DNA of 64,000 nt from Ceratodon purpureus (GCA_014871385.1 CM026426.1:44688484-44752483), one strand, 5' to 3'; numbered from the stretch's first letter, positions 31,201 to 42,295 are shown. Made by a program: numbers and translations. Notes: generated by a model not told the origin, from the letters alone.

Positions 31201-32372
31201 CGGATGATGTATTACGGAGGTGCCTCGAGGAGTCCGAACGAAGGCAGGTCATGAGGGCCTTACACGCCGGACCCTCGGGCGGCCATTTCGCCTCGGAGAC
31301 AACCATCAAGCGGATCCGATCAGCCGGATATTGGTGGCCTTACCTCTCCCGGGACGTGAAGGAATTTGTAGGGCAGTGTGACCAATGTCAAAGAACTGGG
31401 GCACCCTCGTTCCGGAACCACTGGCCCCTCACTCCCATTATTCCCTTGGCTCCGTTTGAAAAATGGAGGATAGACTTTATCGGACCGATCAATCCGGTCA
31501 CAGCCCGGAAGAGGAGATACATTATCCTGGCTACGGATTATGCGACCAGATGGGTAGAGGCAAGAGCAACGGTGAAGAATGACGCCGCAGCCGCAGCCAC
31601 ATTCCTCTTTGAAGAAATAATGATGAGATTTGGACATCCGTTAGAACTGGTGAGTGACCGGGGAAAACATTTCCTGAACGATGTCATCATCAATATCACG
31701 GAACGGTATCTCATCAAGCACCGGAAGACGACCCCTTATAATCCGAAAGCGAATGGGCTGACGGAACGAGCTAATGGCATCGTCGGAAAGATTCTGAACA
31801 AGATGGTCTCGGCTCATAAGACGGATTGGGATCGGAAGCTCCCTTCAGCTGTACACGCCTACAATACCAGTGAGAAGAAAACCATGGGTAAGAGTCCGTT
31901 CTTCCTAGTCTTTGGACAATCCGCAGTTCACGGAGTGGAGCTGGAGGTAGAAACCTTACGGGTTATGGCTGCCCGTCACGGGACGAGAGTCGAGGATCCG
32001 GGGTACCGGATCGTGGCGTTACAGGATTTGGAAGAAGTCAGGAGAGGCGCTCTACAGCAAGCTGTAGATGTCCAGGCAAAACATAAGGAGACCTACGACA
32101 AGAAAATTCCTAAGGACAATAAAGTGGTAGAAGGAGGCTTGGTGCTCTTATATGATAATCGGCACCAAAAGTTTCCGGGAAAGTTACACACGAGATGGAT
32201 GGGACCTTACCGGGTTACGCGGATCTTTGAAAACGGATCATTACAACTGGCGGACCTCCAGGGAAATAGCTTCGAAACCCGGGTGAACAGATCCCGAGTG
32301 AAGAATTACAACCCTGAGGAGTTCACAGACACCGAAGGAAGCGAAAGCCCGGAAGGGGAGGAAGAAGAATAG
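28221..32372 (+). CDS. Inner element Pol (protease, RT, RNase H, integrase)
   Basis: The frame is continuous with gag past the TGA; the first internal ATG is at 28359. In order: retropepsin-like VPVDGGSGVNLM (near 28810); RT with VSPIVVVPKK, CQDFRKLNAATKKDYFPLP, MPFGLCNAPGTFQRLM and the YxDD-type VFIDDFAVF (near 30185); RNase H starting FHVTIDASGWCLGAIL with YTTTEREALAVVY and HTDHDSLKYL; and integrase with an HHCC finger (31262-31390) and a D-D-E core (RIDFIGP, LVSDRGKHF, LTERANG). The C-terminus has a WMGPYRVTRIFENGSLQL fold and no clear chromodomain. No lesion is seen, so it is probably catalytically competent. Confidence 0.95.
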   Translation, partial: RFATELQEGAEVPVHRISTRSSARERAQEPELPKSRKTRRRVRSRRVDSDSGSEPSTVTRALPEENDRPRAENGVEGGNLPEDISEEVWKELTDPPVRKITKPSVRFDDVPVIIPADPRVDEYDILGDIKSLKANVTIGQLLHDNVNYQKVIREAWTKRRRRGVKLPSVATNFLQVEDHGAPELTVLIEGCAIPKVPVDGGSGVNLMLEDTAFELGYTSFESTDQVLRMADQSRVKPVGRLSQVPTTIGEVTYLLNYVIIRVSTGRPFPMLLGRPWLYMARVLVDWGAKEFVLGKTNQRISWKMDGYLGETSGSDGYTSDWSDPEEEDDEVFSYFVNQFSEVTEEDFRFHNPISEQPPPSPENVKFPVLEDCSLGEGSVPLSAEWFRQQVEEGNLPAMGLDPDTPVRVWSAWTDQGEEQESERVKNVVKPSDYDKVEVAPGKTFLLGRSMSKEQRKEYVDLLKEYLDVFAWSPSDLKGIPPELGQHHIDLVDGSVPVRQRQYRLNPKYSLMVKEEIDSLLEAGFIYPVNNSEWVSPIVVVPKKVGSDGKVKIRVCQDFRKLNAATKKDYFPLPFTDIILDHVAGQECYSFLDGFSGYNQVSIREEDQLKTTFTTEWGTFAFNRMPFGLCNAPGTFQRLMVDIFRDFLRHFLEVFIDDFAVFSKWKEHLEYLRRTFQRCRETGLKLHPGKCFMGMISGILLGHIVSRNGLEVDSDKVRAILILVSPTNVREVRGFLGCVGYYRRFIIAYAKLAAPLTELLKKEEEFLWTERRQQAFEELKKALTTAPILSAPDWSREFHVTIDASGWCLGAILWQQGEDRKEHPIYYASRQMSLAERKYTTTEREALAVVYACKKFRHYLLGYKIVFHTDHDSLKYLVNKPDLSGRIARWILLLQEFNYEVVVKPGKANANADYLSRMRGPEAVSDITATFPDEFPEEAEVFHISGTEESDYSEIIQYLTQRRYPEGFTREEKMVFQNTVAPFTLIRGVLFRMGPDDVLRRCLEESERRQVMRALHAGPSGGHFASETTIKRIRSAGYWWPYLSRDVKEFVGQCDQCQRTGAPSFRNHWPLTPIIPLAPFEKWRIDFIGPINPVTARKRRYIILATDYATRWVEARATVKNDAAAAATFLFEEIMMRFGHPLELVSDRGKHFLNDVIINITERYLIKHRKTTPYNPKANGLTERANGIVGKILNKMVSAHKTDWDRKLPSAVHAYNTSEKKTMGKSPFFLVFGQSAVHGVELEVETLRVMAARHGTRVEDPGYRIVALQDLEEVRRGALQQAVDVQAKHKETYDKKIPKDNKVVEGGLVLLYDNRHQKFPGKLHTRWMGPYRVTRIFENGSLQLADLQGNSFETRVNRSRVKNYNPEEFTDTEGSESPEGEEEE

Positions 32373-32396
32373 TGTTCGCGGGGACTCTCACATTTG

Positions 32397-32408
32397 AAAA
32401 TGGGGTAA
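32397..32408 (+). other. Polypurine tract of the inner element
   Basis: AAAATGGGGTAA abuts the 3' LTR start at 32409. It primes plus-strand synthesis. Confidence 0.75.
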
Positions 32409-35400
32409 TGTGGGATCCGAGAAACTCAGAATAAACCGGAAGAGCCCCAGCCGGCGTAAGTATTCCATTTATTTTTCATTTTTTTGGTTAATTAGGTAAA
32501 AACTGGCCAGACACTAGCAGCATTAGCAGTTAACGCAAATCGGATACTCCAGAAACGTTAAAACAGTTAACGTAGGAAGTGTTCCCGGAACCTGGGTTCC
32601 GGAAACTCGGAAGATAAGATACGGAACGAGTGGACGATCCGAGTACTGACCGTTACTGTAACCGCGTCAAGGATCCGAAGCGACGCGGAAGTCATCATGA
32701 CTCGGATAGGCGTTTACCCCGGTACGTTGGCGGCTGCAATTACGGGCCGCCACAGCGTTTATTATGCCTGGGGTATATAAGCGAGGGTGTTAGGGTTTGG
32801 AGTTCCTTTTTGCGAACTGGGAGTAGAGAGTGAAAGAGCGGTGAGGTGTCTTTGACTTTTCCGATTCACCGGCAGTTGGATTGCCGGGTTTCTTGCTGTC
32901 GGATCGTAGAGGGAGAGAAGTGAGGAGTAGAGATGGCACGCGTGCAGTGTTGCGTCCTTAGCCCCGGAACTCCAGTGAAGGAATCGGATATGGAGGAACT
33001 GATCACCGACCTCACTCGGATGAGGTGTGAGGGATTGTTGGCACGGCCGTGGTTACTGAAGAGTGAGGTGATGGTGAGGGAGGTCCTGGAAGGTCCGGAC
33101 AACCGGTGGGATAATACGATCCGAGGCAAGCCCACGCTGTGGAATGCGGAACAGTGGGCGGAAGCTTACGGTTTCGAGCAGAAGGGACTCCTTTGGGCGA
33201 CCCGGACGGATCAGTACGTGCAGGATAGGTTCCACGGGAAGATCCATAGGAACAATGGATACGAGATAGACGCCTGCAAGGATAGGAGGCAGAGGCAGGT
33301 CTTAGCTTTCCTCGTTCCGATCCTGTATCCGCAGAAACCGGCACAAGTTACCATTACGGTCGGGAATACCATCCTCGGAGCGTATACAGGAGAACGTCCG
33401 GTGAATTGGGCTGCACTCATGGCGGAAGTGGTGCAGAAGATGGTTCCGACGATCGGAAAGAAGCCGACCCCACTCTCCCCTTACCTCTTTCACCTTTACC
33501 ATGCGTATGACTTGCTGACCGATAAGGAGGACGAGACATATACGCACGCGAAGAACTGCCTCAACTTCTCGGAGATTCCGCCCGGAATGGAACCCGATCC
33601 GCGAGGTGAGCCCTCTGATACAACGGACTCGGAAGATGAGGACGATACGAGGGAAGTTCCGAACCCTGGCGCTGCTAGGGCTCAGTCCAGGTCGAGATCG
33701 GAGCAGGCTCCGTCACGACACGCGGAGCCGTCTACGGTCCGGGGAGATCCGGAACGGAGAGAGGTCAGTTCCGATCGGGGATTTCCGGTGGACCTGTTTC
33801 GGGGGATTCGGGAGGAGACTCACCGGGCTCAAGCTTCTTATGATCGGATCGAAACCCTGTTCCGGAGGGTCTGTACAGCTCTGGGAGGGTGCTTACCGGA
33901 AGAGGTGATCCGAGAAGTGGAGTTGTTGAAGGATGCCCCAACTCTCCGGAGTGAGAAGAAGCGGCTGGAGCTTCAGTTGCAGGAGCTGACGAGGGAGCTG
34001 GCGGCAAAGAGTGACGAGATCCGTAAGTTCCACGCCGAGCAGGAGGAGACTTTGGGGGAGCTTCGGAAGTTGGTGGGAAGTTCGGGAGCGGTAATCAACA
34101 AGGCCCGGCTGTTTGATGAGAACGTAGTGCAGCCGGCCGATTTCGAGGACAAGCAGAAGATCATCAAGATCCTCTCCAAATGCGAGCACTCGATGAACAT
34201 GATCCTGAAGAAGGTCCGGCAGCTGCTCAATCCGAGCACCGGAAGTCCCAGTCTCGTAGTCGCTGGCTGGGGTCTTCCGCTCCCCGGATCGCCCTCTCGT
34301 GCCGTGGTAGGAGAATCTCGCGGAGTTGGGTTCCGAACCCCGATAGGGAGTAACCTCCAAGCAGCAGAACAGATGACGGTCGAAGAGGCCGCCATGACAA
34401 ATCGGACGATTGCGGAGGCGATCCGGGAAGTCCAAGCACAGGCGGCGTCACCCGGAACCAGTACGGTCCAGCAGAGCTGCGCGATCCCCAGACGACAGGT
34501 GGAGGTGACCGGAACGACAGTCACCGAGAGGCGGATCGAGGAGAGGACGGTTTCGGAACAGGTGACTCGGACCGTGCCACCGGATGTTCTTCCACGACTC
34601 GGAGAGGAAGTGATCATTGCGAATTACCGAGGGGAGGTAGCGGGACCGGAATGGGGACGACCTATTTCACCACCCGGACGGACCCGAGTAACTCAGGAGG
34701 GGGGATTGACCCCTTCACCCACAGCCAAGACCGGAACGGTGACGCCTACTCCCACCGGAACGCCAGCAGCGGGTTCCCCTCCGAACACTGTCGGTGAGTT
34801 CCGGAGGTTGCGGAAAAGGAAGGAGCCGATTACGATTTCCGAGTCCGACTCAGAGACGCATGGGAGCTCTCCGGTCAGGACCACCGGAACTGAAACTCAG
34901 ACTCCGACGTCCGGAACCCCTCCCGCACATATGATCCCGAAATCGCCCAATTCTCCCAAGCCCCGGATCGTTACCCGGTTGTCCTTAGAGGCTCAGGAGA
35001 GAGAGTCAAAGGCGGAACGGAGTGCTAGGCGCAAGGCGGCACGAGCAGCAGAGGCGGGCGGATCAGAGCCACGGGTGACCAGGTCGAAGGATCGCGAGCA
35101 GGAGAGCCACAAGAAGACAAAGAAGTGATAGATTCCTCTCTCTGCCACTTGTCGTAACTTTCCGGATTTATAGGAGTAGATTCCGGATCGGGAGATCCGT
35201 TCTAGTCGTAAAGTAGAATTCTAGGTAGATAGTTAGGGATTAGGGTTTTGATTGAACTGCCGGCGCCGCCGCTTTGTAAAAGCCCCTGCTTACTTAAACC
35301 GGGCAGGCGATGCGGTCCGGGTCTTCGTTTTGCATGTTTTCCCCCTATATTCCTTATCAGTAAAGTATTTGTGTTTTGTAAGTACTGTGCGTGATTTCCC

Positions 35401-36061
35401 GCTAAGTGTGAATGATCCGGGAAGGATATGGGAGTTCCGCTGTAGCTCGGATAGGAAGGTGATGGGAGTTGCGACGAGACCCGAACCGGAAAGGAAATGG
35501 GATTGAGCGGAAAGATTTAGCGGATTGTCGTAGGAGTGAAGCCTCACTGTTCCGTCCCCAAATCAACCTCATACGGAATAGCCGTCGCTAGGGTCGAAGC
35601 GGATCAAGAACTACTTGGTCGGGCTCCCTGAACTTCTGAAGAGGTTCCGTGCACAGTGAGAGGGGGAGTCGGAACGTGGTACGGGTCGCCTAGGGATAAT
35701 CGGATCCTGGTTCTCCCAGATCCGGATTGGTTTGTCGTTGTAGTCCCACGGATCGGAGAGGATCGTTTGTGTGACCTGCTGGCCAGAGTACTCTAGGACA
35801 GTTGTGAGACGGTAACTGATCCGAGACGTTGGGGTTTGTGGACGAAACACCTAATGAGAGAAGAATAGAGAAGGAGATAGTTCGGGAGTTACGGTCCGAA
35901 TACACTATCCGAGCAGTGGCAAGGCTCGGAACGATTAGAAGTAACTACTTGGTGAAACACTATTGAATCCCTGGACGATACTCGGAACCTAGTGACAGTA
36001 CGGAAGTTTACGCTCAATTAGAGCACTATCCGGATGATAGTTGCGTTTCCGTGTTCCGACA
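32409..36061 (+). repeat. 3' LTR of the inner element (3653 bp)
   Basis: It is identical in length and nearly identical in sequence to 22699-26351. The differences I found correspond to bases near 33538, 33992, 34493 and 35208. It is followed by the CACCC target duplication, then the outer RT resumes. Confidence 0.95.
32933..35128 (+). CDS. LTR-encoded accessory protein (3' LTR copy)
   Basis: This is the same 731-residue protein as at 23223. The two amino-acid differences are Lys to Arg in the coiled coil and Gly to Arg in the Thr-rich tail. It has its own TATA box at 32774-32780, so it could be transcribed toward the flank independently of the full-length RNA. Confidence 0.8.
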   Translation: MARVQCCVLSPGTPVKESDMEELITDLTRMRCEGLLARPWLLKSEVMVREVLEGPDNRWDNTIRGKPTLWNAEQWAEAYGFEQKGLLWATRTDQYVQDRFHGKIHRNNGYEIDACKDRRQRQVLAFLVPILYPQKPAQVTITVGNTILGAYTGERPVNWAALMAEVVQKMVPTIGKKPTPLSPYLFHLYHAYDLLTDKEDETYTHAKNCLNFSEIPPGMEPDPRGEPSDTTDSEDEDDTREVPNPGAARAQSRSRSEQAPSRHAEPSTVRGDPERREVSSDRGFPVDLFRGIREETHRAQASYDRIETLFRRVCTALGGCLPEEVIREVELLKDAPTLRSEKKRLELQLQELTRELAAKSDEIRKFHAEQEETLGELRKLVGSSGAVINKARLFDENVVQPADFEDKQKIIKILSKCEHSMNMILKKVRQLLNPSTGSPSLVVAGWGLPLPGSPSRAVVGESRGVGFRTPIGSNLQAAEQMTVEEAAMTNRTIAEAIREVQAQAASPGTSTVQQSCAIPRRQVEVTGTTVTERRIEERTVSEQVTRTVPPDVLPRLGEEVIIANYRGEVAGPEWGRPISPPGRTRVTQEGGLTPSPTAKTGTVTPTPTGTPAAGSPPNTVGEFRRLRKRKEPITISESDSETHGSSPVRTTGTETQTPTSGTPPAHMIPKSPNSPKPRIVTRLSLEAQERESKAERSARRKAARAAEAGGSEPRVTRSKDREQESHKKTKK

Positions 36062-36066
36062 CACCC

Positions 36067-38225
36067 CCGACTTACGAGCGAGCTGTGAACAAGGCATTCA
36101 AGGAGTACCTGGGGATTTTCATGAAGCTGTTCCTTGACGACTTCACAGTTTACAGTGACATCCCTGACCACTTGCAAAAACTGCGACTCTGTTTTGAGAA
36201 GTGTCGGGAGTATGGCATCAGCTTAAACCCTGAGAAGTGCGCATTTCTGGTGGCCTCAGGTATCCTTCTCGGCCATGTCGTTTCCAAGGCAGGGAAGATG
36301 CCCGACCCAAAGAAGATTCAGGTCGTCCAGGAGATGCCACGCCCCCGACGCACAACCGACATCCAGATTTTCCATGGATTTGCTCAGTTCAACCGCATCT
36401 ACATCAAGTCCTATGCCCACATCATGGAGCCTTTCACCCGACTGATGCGAAGAACTGAGGATTTCGACTGGACTGACCGCTGTAAAGGTGCATGGGTGGA
36501 GATCAAAGACCGGTACACCAATGCACCAATACTGATTGCACCTAGGTGGGATTTGGAATTCCATATTCACACTGACGCATCCGACATCGCTGTTGGAGCT
36601 ATGCTGGCTCAAAACCAGACAAGGAAGTGCGACGAGCCAATCTCCTATGCATCCCGACTGCTCAATTCTGCTGAGAGAAATTATACTACGACAGATAAGG
36701 AAGCATTAGCTATGGTGTATGCCTTGACTAAATATCGTCATTATCTGTTGGGTAACAAGCTGGTTTTTTATGTAGATCATATGGCCTTGGTTCATTTGGT
36801 TAACAAGCCTCAAGTGTCGGGGCGTATTGCATGTTGGTTGTTGCGTTTTGAGGAATACGATTTCACTGTGGTGTAGAAGCCGGGCAGGACGCATGGCGCA
36901 GCCGACTTACTCAGCCGACTTCCCAATGGAGAGCCCCCCACACGAGTGCCAGATCAGCTTCCCGACGCAGAGCTATTTTATGTCAAACTGGAATGCCTGC
37001 AAGATCTCATCGACTATCTGCGAACTGGCGAGCCGACTGCGACTATGCCCAACGATGAGAAGCGGAGGTTGCTGCTGCGCGCCCTTCTGTATACCTTGGT
37101 TGAGGGAGTGTTGTACAAGAAGGGCCAGGACCTGGTCCTAAGAAGGGTTTTGGATCCTGTACAAGCGGAGATAGTGATGAAGGAGATGCATGACGGCTGT
37201 GCAGGTGGCCATTTTTCCCAGGATATTACATCCAGGAAGATTCTTGATGCTGGATAATGGTGGCCGACCCTACACAAGGATGTCTCAGAGTACTGCAGAG
37301 CCTGCGATAAGTGCCAGCGGGTCGGGGGGTTAGCCAACACAGGGCTGGCCCAGTTGGTCACCAGCCTTCTTGCGGAGCCATTGATGAAGTGGGGCCTCGA
37401 CTTTGTAGGCCCGATTAAGTCGGCAACAGCTCGGACAGGGAACAGGTACATTTTAGTCGCCACCGACTATGCGACGAAGTGGGTGGAGGCTAAGGCTCTG
37501 CGCACAAATACGGCGGCTGTGACCGCCAAGTTCCTATACGAACAGATCTTGACCCGTTATGGTTGTCCTCTGACCCTCGTCAGTGATCAAGGGACACATT
37601 TCCTCAACGAGGCGATTGACTATTTAGTGCAGCATTTCCTTCTGCAGCATCGGACATCCACCACATACTACCCCCAGAGTAATCGGCAGGCTGAGTTGAC
37701 CAACAAAGTTCTAGGTCGAGTGTTGACAAAACTGGTCAGTGACAATCGAACCGACTGGGATGAGCATCTGGCTACCGCGCTTCTGTCATATCGGACAGCA
37801 TTCAAGGTCACCACCGGGTATACTCCTTTTCAGTTGGTTTATGGCCTGCACCCTCTCATGCCCACGGAGTATACTGTTCCTACCCGTGGGACAGACGGTG
37901 ACATCGACTATACTACAACTAGGGTCTTACAGGCCCGCACAGCCGACTTGGAGCAGTTAGACAGTCATCGACTGGTGGCACAGGAACAGTCGGGACGTCA
38001 ATAGTGGAGCCGGTCACTGTGGAGTCATTAGCATTATAGACAGAAGGATTTTCAAGTGGGGACCATGTCCTCTGGTACCCAAAAGGTGAGAAGGAACATG
38101 CAGGGAAATTCAAGTGTCGCTGGTTAGGGCCATATCGGGTGCAGTACCGACTTCCCAACAACACAGCATTATTGGTCACGTAAGCCCACTTTGAGCCAAA
38201 CCCAATTAAACTCAAGCCGTACCGG
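36067..38225 (+). pseudogene. Outer element pol, second part (RT, RNase H, integrase), broken
   Basis: This resumes directly after the inner element. RT YxDD-type LFLDDFTVYSD is followed by HPGF-like GISLNPEKCAF, then RNase H (FHIHTDASDIAVGAML, YTTTDKEALAMVYAL, YVDHMALVHLVNKP). A TAG at 36874-36876 ends the frame. The integrase zinc finger lies at about 37180-37320 and is crossed by a TAA at 37255-37257. The core has [16 protein letters not shown] and a glutamate in QAELTNK. A further stop and frameshift occur around 38004-38070 before the C-terminal segment (HAGKFKCRWLGPYRVQYRL). Confidence 0.9.
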
Positions 38226-39581
38226 TTTTACTCTGAAGACCAGTTAGTCACTATCGGGCCTAAGCAGCTGCCACCTGGCTTAGCTACGTTCCCAGCCGTT
38301 AACGCACAGGATGCTGACACCGAGCACCCGGATCGTATACCCTCCCACGAGCCTACTTCTCCTCACTTTGTTTCCGTCGATCCCAGTTTTTTGCCAGTTT
38401 CAGCAGCTTGCTCCCGGTTAACAGCTCCCGCACCAACAATTATCTAGTCTCACGCCTCTGCCAGCACTGATATTATGGACAGCCCAGCCGGCCCATCCAA
38501 CATTCTCTCCATTCACTGTTTGGCAGTCAAGGTTCTCCCGCTGCCTACAGCACGCCGAATCCTACCCAAGGAGGGTTCTGGGCGACTGCCTCATCAAGTC
38601 CCTTCACCGACTCTGGAGAGGCAGCCCCCTTCTGAGCCTCGTCCAGCGCCCTCTCATCAGTCAACATTTATTGAGTTAGGGTTAGGTCATGTGGGGAGCC
38701 CATCGGGTCATCTTTCCCCCGCAGCTCTGCCGTGCTCCCTTTTGCGCCCTCCGCAACCCCAATTTTCTCTGCCTGCGAGCGCTTCGGACTGCCCACCGAT
38801 CCTTCTCCGCCGACCTAACAGTAGTCGAGATAGAGCGACCTGCATCACCACCACCTCGCGCAGTGCCTGCTCAGATTCTCCGGGTGGTCTTCGGGGCGCA
38901 ACACCGCATGGGAACTCGGCCTCTGCTCGGTCCGAGACAGGCCCTTCTCCGGCAGCCCTAGCGCCGTCGTTACCAAGACCTCCAACGCTCGAGTTCCCTA
39001 GCTCACGCCACCAAAAGCGACTGCTCCCGCAGCCCTCAGGTCCAATTTCTCCTTGGTTCTCTACTCTTCCAGCGTCTCCTTTTCATGGTCTTTCAACCGG
39101 TTGTCGTCTTCCCGGTACCGCCGCTTCTCAGGTTGCTACACCCTCAACTTCTAGGGTTTTTCCAAGGTTTGCTGTTTCTGTAAAGACTGTGCTGGGCTTA
39201 CCCGCGTCTGGTGCTCCTCAGCACCACAGGGGAGTTGTTTTCGGTTGCGCCCCCACGTCGTGCTCACTGATTTGCCGCCACTCCGAGTCTCCAAAGTTGT
39301 ACGTGCCTGCACGACCGACTGCGCAGTTCCCGCCCTCGGTTGGAAAACCTTGGTGCGCCATCAACCTCCACACAGCCAACAGCGCCTTCACCGCGTCACC
39401 TTCAAGTACCTCCTCCGATTCTCTCGACTTTCCGGTCCACTGCTCGCAGTTTTTCGACTGTGCCACGTCTGTTCCGCCACAGGTCACGCAGTTGTCTTGT
39501 CGTGCTTACTTCACACGCCCTTGCCGACGGGCTACCCGGCGGACGTTGGAGCGTTATTTTTCTCGCGATGGGCTACCTTGA
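38226..39581 (+). pseudogene. Pro/Ser-rich region after outer pol, possible ORF 38475-39581
   Basis: An open frame of 368 codons from 38475, rich in Pro, Ser, Arg and Leu, has no domain and few secondary-structure cues. It lies in the env position between pol and the third ORF. It may be coding remnant or chance openness in CT-rich sequence; overlapping frames are equally open. The preceding 250 bp hold the end of pol. Confidence 0.3.
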
Positions 39582-39644
39582 GCCGGCAGCGCTGAGTCGA
39601 TGTAGCTTGGAGGCCTCAGTTCTCAGCCAGTCAACACACCGGCT

Positions 39645-42121
39645 ATGGCGGGAGTTGCAGCCCCTTCACCGGAGCCGACGTTGGCACCTGCCCTGCCACC
39701 TGCCCCTCCACCACAGCCGACTGAGGCTATGGAGGCAGTTACAGTCCCTCCACCCGAGCCGACGTCGCCACCTGGCCCGCCCACTGCATCCAACCAGCCG
39801 ACTGCGGCTCTGGCGGCCGTTACACCCCCGACGACAGCCATCGACCCGACACCCCCCGACCAGAGGCGAGGCGTCAAGCGGAAGTTCAGAGCACTGGATG
39901 CGCGGGTTCCGGAGACTGTACGCATCCGACGGAACCTCCATCGTTGACTAGATATTACATTTGAGCCACATATCCAATGGGCAGCATGGAGAGCGTTAGC
40001 CGATGACGACTAGGCAGTCGACACGAGTTTGCAGGTATTTTACAATTTCCATTGGCCCGACCCTCGGCCTGAGTTAGTCTTGGATTTTGTGGAAGGCTTT
40101 GAGTATATTCCGCAGCCCCGAGGCACCAGACGCGCTCCCGGTTAGCAGACTATTTGGTCGATGGTCCGTGGCAACCAGTCGAGATTACAGCTTATGTGAT
40201 CCGCACTGCCTTGGGGTTCGAAGAAGGCACGAGCTTACTTGGTCAGAAGGTGATCTTTGGATTCCATGAGCGCTACTCACAGCTAGGGCTGACGGAGTCC
40301 GATCATGCACATGATGGCAACCGAGTGACACCATTACTGGAAGCCTACCAGGTACGTGTGCGGGCGTTAAGTGACGCCATCGGGTTCAAGCGGAGGTTTC
40401 TTTTTGTCAGTAACGATCTAGTCGAGCACATCTTGGCAACAGAGAAGGCCGGCCGTCGACAGCGCACCTTCGACTGGTCCTATTTTGTCCTTGCGAATCT
40501 GTGCCGTCATTTGATCTATCTCCACTCTCAGCCGGGGGAGCCACGTCGACTTCGTGGCGGTGCTGTCATCGATGCCATCCTATCATACTGGTTTCCAGAT
40601 CGGGAGGAGGTCACCGATCCGCCAGCAGTTGAATCTACCTACGACACGATGGACGGTAGCCACGAGGACATCCCCGTTAGTCCACCGCCCATACACCCTA
40701 CAGCTGCACAGCTTCGGGATCGGACCAGTGGCGATGGTCACCGCCCGACACTAAGTACCTCGGCCGACCTAGCGGACACCAACCCGACTTCCCGGTCACA
40801 GGAGAATTCCTCTGATGTCGGCCGCCCCACCCGCCAACTCCTCCGACACGGGCAGCACATTCGCCAGCCCGCTTTCCCGAGCTCATCTCAGACCCAGCGG
40901 ACTCCGCCCCGACGATCTGCTGCCCATGACATTCCAGCATCGCCAAGTTGCAGGTACCCGCTCCGCTCCCGCAATATTCTACGCCGATATCATGAGGTAT
41001 CCTCCGAGCCCGATCTTCCGGGTGCTCCCCTGACTGCGCCCGCTACGCCACCCAACTCTATCATCCAGCAGGGCAGCTCCACCGGTACTCCACCCGACCC
41101 ACTCTCTCTGCTACCAGAATCCTCCTCACGGCATACAGCAGATCGGGCTGTTGCATCAGTACAGCCAACAGCCGCTGTCTCCGCCGCCGAGACCCAAGCC
41201 TCAGCTCCAGTGGACTGCTCTTTGCCCCCTTAGCTCATGCCTTCACTACCACCCATGGACCTCATGGTTTACTGTGAACAGGTTCGACTCGTGGCTCCAA
41301 GGGGGGCTCTAGCGCAGCCTTCCACTGGCGGCAACATTGACGCTGCGATCCCTTCTGCTGGTGCTGGCCACTCGTCTGATACAGCTACCGCACCACGCCG
41401 ACTTGCGGACCCGACTCAACCTCTTCAACATTACCACGATCAACCTCCGAGTTCGCCTTCTGCACCTCCACTCGGCTATGCTCCAACCCCAGACTTTCAG
41501 GTTGTTCTTCACAACCTTCAGGCCATCGCCATCGCCTTGGTCCAGACCCGTACCGCCGCTCAGCAGCTTGAGCACAACCGGCAACAGGTGGCCACGGCAG
41601 TCGCAGACCGTGACCTCCAGGTCCATCAGCTTCACGAGTTGGTTGCCGCCCGAGATTCCGCTCTGCACACTCTTACAGCAACTCATACCAGGTTGCTTAG
41701 CGATCACACCAACCTTCAGCAACAGGTACAGGCCTTACATGCCAACCTGGCTGCCCGCGTCCCGGTCTCACCACCAGCTGCACCATCGATTCGTAGGTTG
41801 GAGTTAGAGTCTACCCTCAGCACCCGTCTCCAAAAGGCTGACATTCTCTTACTTGAGAATCAGCAGTTGAAGACGGGGCTAGCGTTGCACACTCACCCGC
41901 CCCGGGAACTCAGCCGTGGTCTGAGGGATTATGCTGCTACCAAGCAGCGGGATTTGGAGACTGTGATGACAGCCTACCGAGCCGACTTGGATCGTCAGCA
42001 CCGTTGGTTGTCCAAGTTTGAGGCGCGCGACCCGACTTTCGAGCCCTGGCTCGACACTGACGACCCAACTTCTGCACTCCCGATCGAGGCGCCGCCGACT
42101 GCACACCAGCCGACTGACTGA
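39645..42121 (+). pseudogene. Outer element third ORF, relative of the inner LTR-encoded protein
   Basis: A Pro/Ala/Thr-rich start (39645) leads into a globular domain interrupted by TGA (39945-39947), a TAG near 40010 and a frameshift near 40140. It continues at 40154-41233, with a TAG at 41231-41233, and in phase at 41237-42121. Landmarks match the inner LTR protein in order: LVLDFVEGF against VMVREVLEG, an RG pair, W..VE..AYVIRTALGFEEG against W..EQWAEAYGFEQKG, FGFHERY against VQDRFHG, and RTFDWSYFVLANLC against RPVNWAALMAEVV. A Pro-rich linker and a coiled coil (about 41500-42030) follow, the same architecture as the LTR protein. Function unknown. Confidence 0.6.
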
Positions 42122-42282
42122 CTGCCCGACTCCTTCGACTGCGACTTTATTTTTTTAGTTGTCTTTGGGGATTAGCATTTTTTGAGATTTTGATTACCTT
42201 AGAAATTTTATTTTCACTAGGCTGGTTCTCATTCCTCCTCGGTTTTCCTCCGTCACCCAAAATCTGGGGACAGAACTACCGG

Positions 42283-42294
42283 AAAAAGGGGATA
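42283..42294 (+). other. Polypurine tract of the outer element
   Basis: AAAAAGGGGATA lies one base before the 3' LTR. The identical 12-mer also occurs at 1128, 1508 and 18429 within the element. Confidence 0.8.
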
Positions 42295-42295
42295 A

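Larger units (their letters stand above)
22699..36061 (+). mobile_element. Inner, young Ty3/gypsy retrotransposon with ORF-bearing LTRs
   Basis: The LTRs are both 3653 bp (22699-26351 and 32409-36061), starting TGTGGG and ending CGACA. The target duplication CACCC is perfect (22694-22698, 36062-36066). I see only four differences between the LTRs, so insertion is recent. A tRNA-Asp type primer site follows the 5' LTR, and a purine tract precedes the 3' LTR. Gag and Pol are intact apart from one UGA between them that looks functional. The element interrupts the RT of the outer element just after its FGLTNAP motif. It is a candidate for an active family. Confidence 0.96.
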
